Source: an uncultured Paenibacillaceae bacterium | GTDB lineage: Bacteria; Bacillota; Bacilli; Paenibacillales; CALAME01 | Length of the DNA stretch: 8,712 nt | Direction: 5' to 3' | Assembly (NCBI GenBank): GCA_937983035.1 | Contig: CALKAN010000123.1 | Coordinates: forward strand, 1 to 8,712 | Shown: piece after piece, positions 5,703 to 8,712 of the stretch | Layout: every line of letters starts with the position of its first letter | Position numbering within the stretch: position 1 is the first letter of the stretch | Position numbers and translations under genes: made by a program | Notes under the pieces: generated by a model | What the model was told of the DNA's origin: nothing | Databases searched by the model: none | What the model saw: the letters and a program-made list of their open reading frames with translations, nothing else

Positions 5703-5708
5703 ATTATA
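5703..5708 (-). promoter_or_regulatory. Perfect -10 (TATAAT) upstream of the 104-residue protein gene
   Basis: TATAAT on the minus strand, 39 nt upstream of the TTG start, would begin transcription near 5696. The -35 candidates 16-18 bp further upstream (around 5726-5732) match the consensus poorly. Confidence 0.4.
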
Positions 5709-5865
5709 ACCGAAGCTGCTCCCATATGAACAGAGCGATCAAAGAGAAGCTGCGTTCACCGATCGTTTTAAGCAAAAAACCTGACAAGGCAATGAATGCA
5801 TGCTCGTTCTTCTATTCTAGCATTCGAGATTGCAATCAATTTTCCTTCTTTTAACTATTCAGCAT

Positions 5866-5874
5866 TGCTAAAAT
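5866..5874 (+). promoter_or_regulatory. Candidate extended -10 promoter for the TPR gene
   Basis: TGCTAAAAT at 5866-5874 is identical to the element ahead of the dioxygenase gene. The start would be near 5881, about 45 nt before the TTG at 5927. The leader contains a small inverted repeat AACGA/TCGTT at about 5892-5910, and the GAGGGGG binding site at 5919-5925. Confidence 0.4.
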
Positions 5875-5926
5875 AAAGTTCCTTCCAACAAAACGACTTT
5901 TGAAATCGTTATCTTAACGAGGGGGT

Positions 5927-6052
5927 TTGCTGGAACGAAAAGCTAACGAACTTTTGCGCGAAGCCGCATCGTTTTATCAGCAAGGGATCAACAGTGATTT
6001 GTTGAAACAAGATTATGTGCTTGGATCAGCGGCAAGCTGCACGCCCAGTTGA
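5927..6052 (+). pseudogene. Detached 5' part of the TPR gene, separated by a frameshift
   Basis: Forty-one codons begin at TTG 5927, just after GAGGGGG, and end at TGA 6050-6052. The product is helical and protein-like: ERKANELLREAASFYQQG, then INSDLLKQDYVLGS. The downstream TPR frame is open upstream to 5998, and reads GKLHAQLIHVRAKLMENH just where this frame turns into ASCTPS. Gain of one base between 5998 and 6049 would join the two into a protein of about 191 residues. The upstream piece has the promoter and binding site, while the downstream piece has no good start of its own. Either a real frameshift mutation, a sequencing error, or less likely a translational coupling device (TGA overlaps TTG at 6049). 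Confidence 0.6.
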
Positions 6053-6501
6053 TTCATGTAAGAGCAAAGCTAATGGAAAATCATCAATCGATTCAATTTT
6101 ATAAAGAGCGGTTAAAGCAAGTCCCGCACGAACCTGAAAACTATGTGTATTTGATTCAATGTTATTTGAAATCCGATCAAGTGTCCGAAGCCGGCAAGGT
6201 CATTGCCGCAGGACTGAACCTGTTCCCCGAACATGCCCTCCTCCATTACTTCAATGGGGAAGCATTGTCTCGTCAAGGAAAAACGGAAGAAGCGCTGCAA
6301 GCATGGGAGAAATCCGCTGAACTGGATCCAAAGCTCATCGACGGCCGTTTCAGCAGAGCATATTTGTTTGAACGGGCAAAGCGTTATCTGGAAGCCGCGC
6401 AAGAGTGGAGGCTGATCATCGCCTTTATGCAAAAATATGAATTCCAAGATGAATTTCCGAAACGGGAACTTGCCCGCATTGAAAAATGGATAAATGAATA
6501 G
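6049..6501 (+). CDS. Tetratricopeptide (TPR) repeat protein, apparently lacking its 5' end
   Basis: 150 codons from the TTG at 6049. About three TPR units are visible at residues 27-60, 61-94 and 95-128, with the typical positions: NYVYLIQCYLKSDQVSEAGKV (quoted in parts NYVYLIQCYL, SEAGKVIAAGLNLFP), ALLHYFNGEALSRQGKTEEA with AWEKSAELDP, and GRFSRAYLFERAKRYLEAA. TPRs form helical scaffolds for protein-protein contacts; the partner is unknown, and the protein should be cytosolic. No ribosome binding site precedes TTG 6049; an ATG at 6073 has only a weak AAGAG. The true gene most likely starts at TTG 5927, with a one-base frameshift between 5998 and 6049. Transcription is convergent with the DUF2500 gene. 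Confidence 0.75.
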   Translation: MIHVRAKLMENHQSIQFYKERLKQVPHEPENYVYLIQCYLKSDQVSEAGKVIAAGLNLFPEHALLHYFNGEALSRQGKTEEALQAWEKSAELDPKLIDGRFSRAYLFERAKRYLEAAQEWRLIIAFMQKYEFQDEFPKRELARIEKWINE

Positions 6502-6507
6502 CAAACA

Positions 6508-6543
6508 AAATAAAAAGTCTGCACAAACATGCCGTGCAGACTT
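6508..6543 (-). terminator. Terminator between the convergent TPR and DUF2500 genes
   Basis: A perfect 10-bp stem (AAGTCTGCAC at 6515-6524, complement at 6534-6543) with a 9-nt loop. On the minus strand TTTTATTTTG follows, so it mainly ends the DUF2500 transcript. On the plus strand the tail is only TTATAT, so termination of the TPR transcript would be weaker. Confidence 0.88.
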
Positions 6544-6571
6544 ATATCGCCTTCATTTTTACCGCCTGATC

Positions 6572-6967
6572 TTAATTTTGCCGGCTGATTCTTTCAAATC
6601 CAAGATAACGCGTGCCTTGAAATTTCAATCTGCCAAAATCTTTTTCAGCCAGCACGCCGTAATCATTGCCGCTGACGTTAAATTCCATCCGGTCTCCGCT
6701 CTCAACTTCAAACGTCACGTAATAATTCGTGCTGCTCGATGCATAATGGTCATTGCTGCGGTGTCTGTGAGAAACTTCCGTTCTTTTTGTCACGACGAGC
6801 GCATCAACGATTAATACCGGCTGCTTATTATTATTGTTCCATTGGCGCACCCCGCGAACAATCGCAAAAATGATCATTCCAAATATGAGCAGAAACGTTA
6901 AACTGAACAATATTGGAAACAGCGTGCTCATCACGGTAAACCCCGATGGTACGTACATATGAAACAT
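6572..6967 (-). CDS. DUF2500 family single-pass membrane protein
   Basis: 131 residues. One hydrophobic helix (about 16-38, LFPILFSLTFLLIFGMIIFAIV) is followed by RGVRQWNNNNKQPVL and a beta-rich domain: VDALVVTKRTEV, a polar His/Ser-rich linker (SHRHRSNDHYASSST), YYVTFEVESGDRMEF, VSGNDYGVLAEKDFGRLKFQGTRYLGFER. This order and the YVTFE...GDRMEF...GxxYGxLAxxDxGxLxFQGTRYLGF pattern match DUF2500 (assigned from memory). Function is unknown. The topology is N-terminal anchor with a globular domain; side not determinable by eye. The frame opens at a GTG (6994), but a perfect TATAAT at 7001-6996 puts the transcript start near 6989, downstream of it. The ATG at 6965-6967 has AAAGGA 6 nt upstream and is preferred; ATG 6958 is a fallback. 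Confidence 0.85.
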   Translation of the reverse strand: MFHMYVPSGFTVMSTLFPILFSLTFLLIFGMIIFAIVRGVRQWNNNNKQPVLIVDALVVTKRTEVSHRHRSNDHYASSSTNYYVTFEVESGDRMEFNVSGNDYGVLAEKDFGRLKFQGTRYLGFERISRQN

Positions 6968-6995
6968 CTCCCATCCTTTGCCAATCTTAACCACG

Positions 6996-7001
6996 ATTAT
7001 A
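6996..7001 (-). promoter_or_regulatory. Perfect -10 (TATAAT) for the DUF2500 gene
   Basis: The minus-strand TATAAT lies 29 nt before ATG 6967 and implies a leader of about 22 nt. Upstream TTCTTG/GTTCTT is a weak -35. There is no terminator between the phosphoesterase gene and this point, so read-through from it is also possible. Confidence 0.45.
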
Positions 7002-7054
7002 AATGATCATACGCAAACAAGAACATTTTGGTTGCAATAAAACGAAATTTACTC

Positions 7055-7780
7055 TCAACGAGGCTTGAAAAAACGGTATGCGACGTTCAACTGGCTCTCC
7101 TTCATCTTCAAATCCTTCACGGCATCATATAAGGGAGATAAATCATAACTCACTCGTTTAAATTGGATTTGTCCACCGGTAATCGTCATATAGTGGGCAT
7201 CTTGAGACAAATCAATCGATTGCCTGGAAGGGCGATACGAAGTGCTGCCAGGGTTCAGCCATAATTCTTGGTCGCCTAAATAATGAACGGCTTGGTAATG
7301 GGTATGTCCAAAAATGACTCTTTTCTGTTCAGATTCCGGATTGTTCGCATATTCGTTCCAAAAATCTAAAAACTGTATTCGGCTTTCAATCGTTTCATAA
7401 CTGCGATGGATGTAACTATGCTTCATGCAGTAATGAATGCCGTCCATCGTAAACGCAGCATGATATGGCAATGCTTTCAAATAAGCGATATCGCTCTCGT
7501 CTAATTGAGACGCATTATAATGAACCCAGGTTCGCTCTTCCTCAGGTATGTCCTTCAGCTTGATCCCGCTGTAAAAATGGTTGATCACATCTTCGTCATG
7601 ATTTCCTTTCACTGCTGTAACGTTGCGTTCGCGGCACCATTGAATCACTTCTTTAGGAAATGGGCCGTAATCAACCAAATCCCCTGCACAGAAAATGACA
7701 TCGCAATCTTTCTCTTTCTCCCAGATCGCTTTCAACGAATAAATATTGCTGTGTATATCCGAAATGATCAATGCTTTCAT
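7055..7780 (-). CDS. Calcineurin-like metallophosphoesterase (YfcE/MJ0936-like)
   Basis: 241 residues, soluble. The dinuclear-metal site motifs are in order: D8-x-H10 (ISDIHSN), G33-D34 (CAGDLVDYGP), GNHD with N60-H61, H121 (CMKHSY), and GHTH with H159 and H161. The family hydrolyses phosphomonoesters or phosphodiesters, usually with Mn2+ or similar metals; here the substrate is unknown. LNPGSTSYRPSR after the GHTH is typical of the YfcE/MJ0936 phosphodiesterase group. The frame extends 19 codons upstream to ATG 7837, but that extension lacks a binding site and lies 3 nt after the predicted transcript start. The ATG at 7778-7780 has GGGGG 8 nt upstream and starts directly at the first beta strand (MKALIISDIH), so it is chosen. 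No terminator is seen downstream before the DUF2500 promoter. Confidence 0.92.
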   Translation of the reverse strand: MKALIISDIHSNIYSLKAIWEKEKDCDVIFCAGDLVDYGPFPKEVIQWCRERNVTAVKGNHDEDVINHFYSGIKLKDIPEEERTWVHYNASQLDESDIAYLKALPYHAAFTMDGIHYCMKHSYIHRSYETIESRIQFLDFWNEYANNPESEQKRVIFGHTHYQAVHYLGDQELWLNPGSTSYRPSRQSIDLSQDAHYMTITGGQIQFKRVSYDLSPLYDAVKDLKMKESQLNVAYRFFKPR

Positions 7781-7846
7781 GTTATGCGCCCCCAATCTTT
7801 TTGCAGCATTCGCGATCCAAGTCATATTTTGCTGCATGATTCTATT

Positions 7847-7855
7847 ATTTTAACA
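7847..7855 (-). promoter_or_regulatory. Candidate extended -10 promoter for the phosphoesterase gene
   Basis: TGTTAAAAT on the minus strand (7855-7847) is an extended -10 with no good -35 upstream. It gives a start near 7840 and a leader of about 60 nt to ATG 7780. Confidence 0.4.
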
Positions 7856-7889
7856 TGAAGTTTTGCTCCGGCCGACAGTTTTTACAATG

Positions 7890-7917
7890 CAAAAATACCT
7901 GAGCGAAAAAGCCCAGG
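7890..7917 (-). terminator. Minus-strand intrinsic terminator after the beta-propeller gene
   Basis: On the minus strand CCTGGGC (7917-7911) pairs with GCTCAGG (7904-7898) including one G-U pair, 6-nt loop, then TATTTTTG. It begins 46 nt after the beta-propeller stop codon. Confidence 0.75.
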
Positions 7918-7962
7918 CTGTGAAAAAAACGAATGATATAGCATGTTTGCTTAAATGAAAAT

Positions 7963-8649
7963 TCAAGCCTCTTTTTTCAATTTATACAATACGGTTTTAT
8001 GTGCAAAATACAGCTCGCCGTCCGGAGTCCGCGTCGCCGCGTTTACAACGCCCGGCAACTTCATCACTTGTTCTAACTGACCGGTTTCAATATCGAGTTC
8101 ATACATATGCTCTCTGCCAAATAAGGTTGCGCCGCGGCTGCCGTTTGCCGTCATCCAAGTGCAGTCTTCCCCTATTTCAATAATTTTCACAACTGCCATG
8201 ATGGAAGGATCGAAGATACGCACCTGCTTTCCTGTGCGAAACGCCACTTTGCCGCCTGCTGCTAATACCGCGCCGAGTTTGAATTTTTTATCGAATTCCC
8301 GCACATAAACCAATTCACCGTCCGGCGAGAATACGGCGAAATGACATTCGATGTCTCGCTGCGGCAACCCGCTGCCGCCGCCATGAGTGGTGAAATATAA
8401 ATATTGATCGTCTGCAGCAAGACCTGCGATCGCCCGCTCAGGAATCGGATCATACCACGAATTCACTTCCAGCGTATGAGGATCGATGCGCGACAATCCT
8501 CCGCCGTAAGTGCCGTACTTCGCTCCCCAACCCGTCCATACGGCGCCGTCTGGTCCGAGCACGCTTCTTCCTTCCGGCCGGATCAAATCAGGCTCAACCG
8601 ATTCCAACACTTTCGGATTGACATTGTTCACGCGGTCCCAAGGCTGCAT
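7963..8649 (-). CDS. Beta-propeller repeat protein, C-terminal part
   Basis: 228 codons of repeating strand-turn-strand units: GPDGAVWTG (32-40) with LSRIDPHTLEV; AADDQYLYFTT (78-88); SPDGELVYV (108-116); KVAFRTGKQVRIFDP (134-148); YELDIETGQL (183-192); TPDGELYFA (208-216) with VLYKL. These are WD40/PQQ-like blades in which xPDGxLY and IDPxTG recur, about four to five blades, fewer than the usual six to eight. The start PMQPWDRVNNVNPKVL looks like the middle of a propeller (the linker after a (V)YDP strand), not an N-terminus, and ATG 8647-8649 has no binding site at useful distance: GGGAGGAG is 16 nt away. The same-frame upstream reading hits TGA at 8703-8701, while a different frame there reads protein-like. 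I infer the gene is the 3' part of a longer, interrupted propeller gene. No signal peptide is visible in this piece; ligand and role are unknown. Confidence 0.78.
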   Translation of the reverse strand: MQPWDRVNNVNPKVLESVEPDLIRPEGRSVLGPDGAVWTGWGAKYGTYGGGLSRIDPHTLEVNSWYDPIPERAIAGLAADDQYLYFTTHGGGSGLPQRDIECHFAVFSPDGELVYVREFDKKFKLGAVLAAGGKVAFRTGKQVRIFDPSIMAVVKIIEIGEDCTWMTANGSRGATLFGREHMYELDIETGQLEQVMKLPGVVNAATRTPDGELYFAHKTVLYKLKKEA

Positions 8650-8711
8650 CGGATCACTAAGCGATCTCCTCCCATCCTGAAATACCCGTATCCACCGTGA
8701 TCAAAAGGCTG
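8628..8711 (-). pseudogene. Out-of-frame upstream piece of the beta-propeller gene (window edge)
   Basis: In the frame entering from the right edge, the minus strand reads QPFDHGGYGYFRMGGDRLVI and then loses its protein-like character (RCSLGTA) before TGA at 8630-8628. It overlaps the first codons of the 228-codon frame. GYGYFRMGGDRLVI looks like a propeller blade strand that should run into a (V)YDP strand, and SDPMQPW of the other frame supplies that end. This suggests a frameshift, possibly with a small deletion, around 8650-8660. It could instead be a separate gene ending here. Confidence 0.45.
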
Positions 8712-8712
8712 A

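Noticed and set aside
5657..5854. 65-codon plus-strand frame between the divergent genes
   Set aside because: No binding site, cysteine- and serine-rich random-looking product, overlaps the start of the minus-strand gene.
6112..6504. 130-codon minus-strand frame opposite the TPR gene
   Set aside because: Antisense shadow of the repeat-encoding frame; no binding site and no domain.
1..8712. CRISPR array, tRNA, rRNA, transposase, phage or toxin-antitoxin genes
   Set aside because: No regularly spaced repeats, no cloverleaf-like sequence, no terminal inverted repeats with a transposase frame, and no pair of small overlapping genes were seen on either strand.

Overview
The window looks like ordinary chromosomal DNA from a low- to mid-GC Gram-positive of the order Bacillales, most likely a Paenibacillus-like genus. 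The support is strong AGGAGG-type ribosome binding sites, frequent GTG and TTG starts, sigma-A-like promoters with perfect TATAAT or extended TGnTAAAAT elements, U-tailed hairpin terminators, and families common in this group (AraC/PhyH pair, DUF7010, DUF2500, VOC, YfcE-like phosphoesterase). The genus is an inference. I see no rRNA, tRNA, CRISPR array, insertion sequence or prophage gene.

Layout. At the left edge an AraC-family regulator (minus, 3' end outside the window) is divergent from a phytanoyl-CoA dioxygenase-like Fe(II)/2-oxoglutarate enzyme (plus). Their 225-bp shared intergenic region carries an 8-bp direct repeat with 21-bp periodicity, the classical geometry of an AraC-type operator. 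The dioxygenase gene converges on a DUF7010 membrane protein gene, and the two share a bidirectional terminator. A run of minus-strand genes follows: DUF7010, Nudix hydrolase, a membrane-anchored exported protein of unknown function, a prenyltransferase/terpene-cyclase-fold (alpha/alpha-toroid) protein, a bleomycin-resistance-like VOC protein and a 104-residue protein of unknown function. Most are separated by 100-260 bp, and two are clearly followed by their own terminators, so this looks like a series of short transcription units and not one operon.

From 5.9 kb a plus-strand TPR-repeat gene appears to be frameshifted near its 5' end. It converges on a DUF2500 membrane protein gene. A calcineurin-like metallophosphoesterase (minus) follows. 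The right edge holds the C-terminal part of a beta-propeller protein (minus) whose upstream coding continues in a different frame, so it is probably interrupted or frameshifted too.

The only pair with a clear functional link is the AraC regulator and the dioxygenase. The rest read as independent housekeeping or accessory genes. I found no convincing new multi-gene system. The points most worth a second look are the AraC operator geometry, the two apparent frameshifts, and a promoter-terminator leader ahead of the exported-protein gene.
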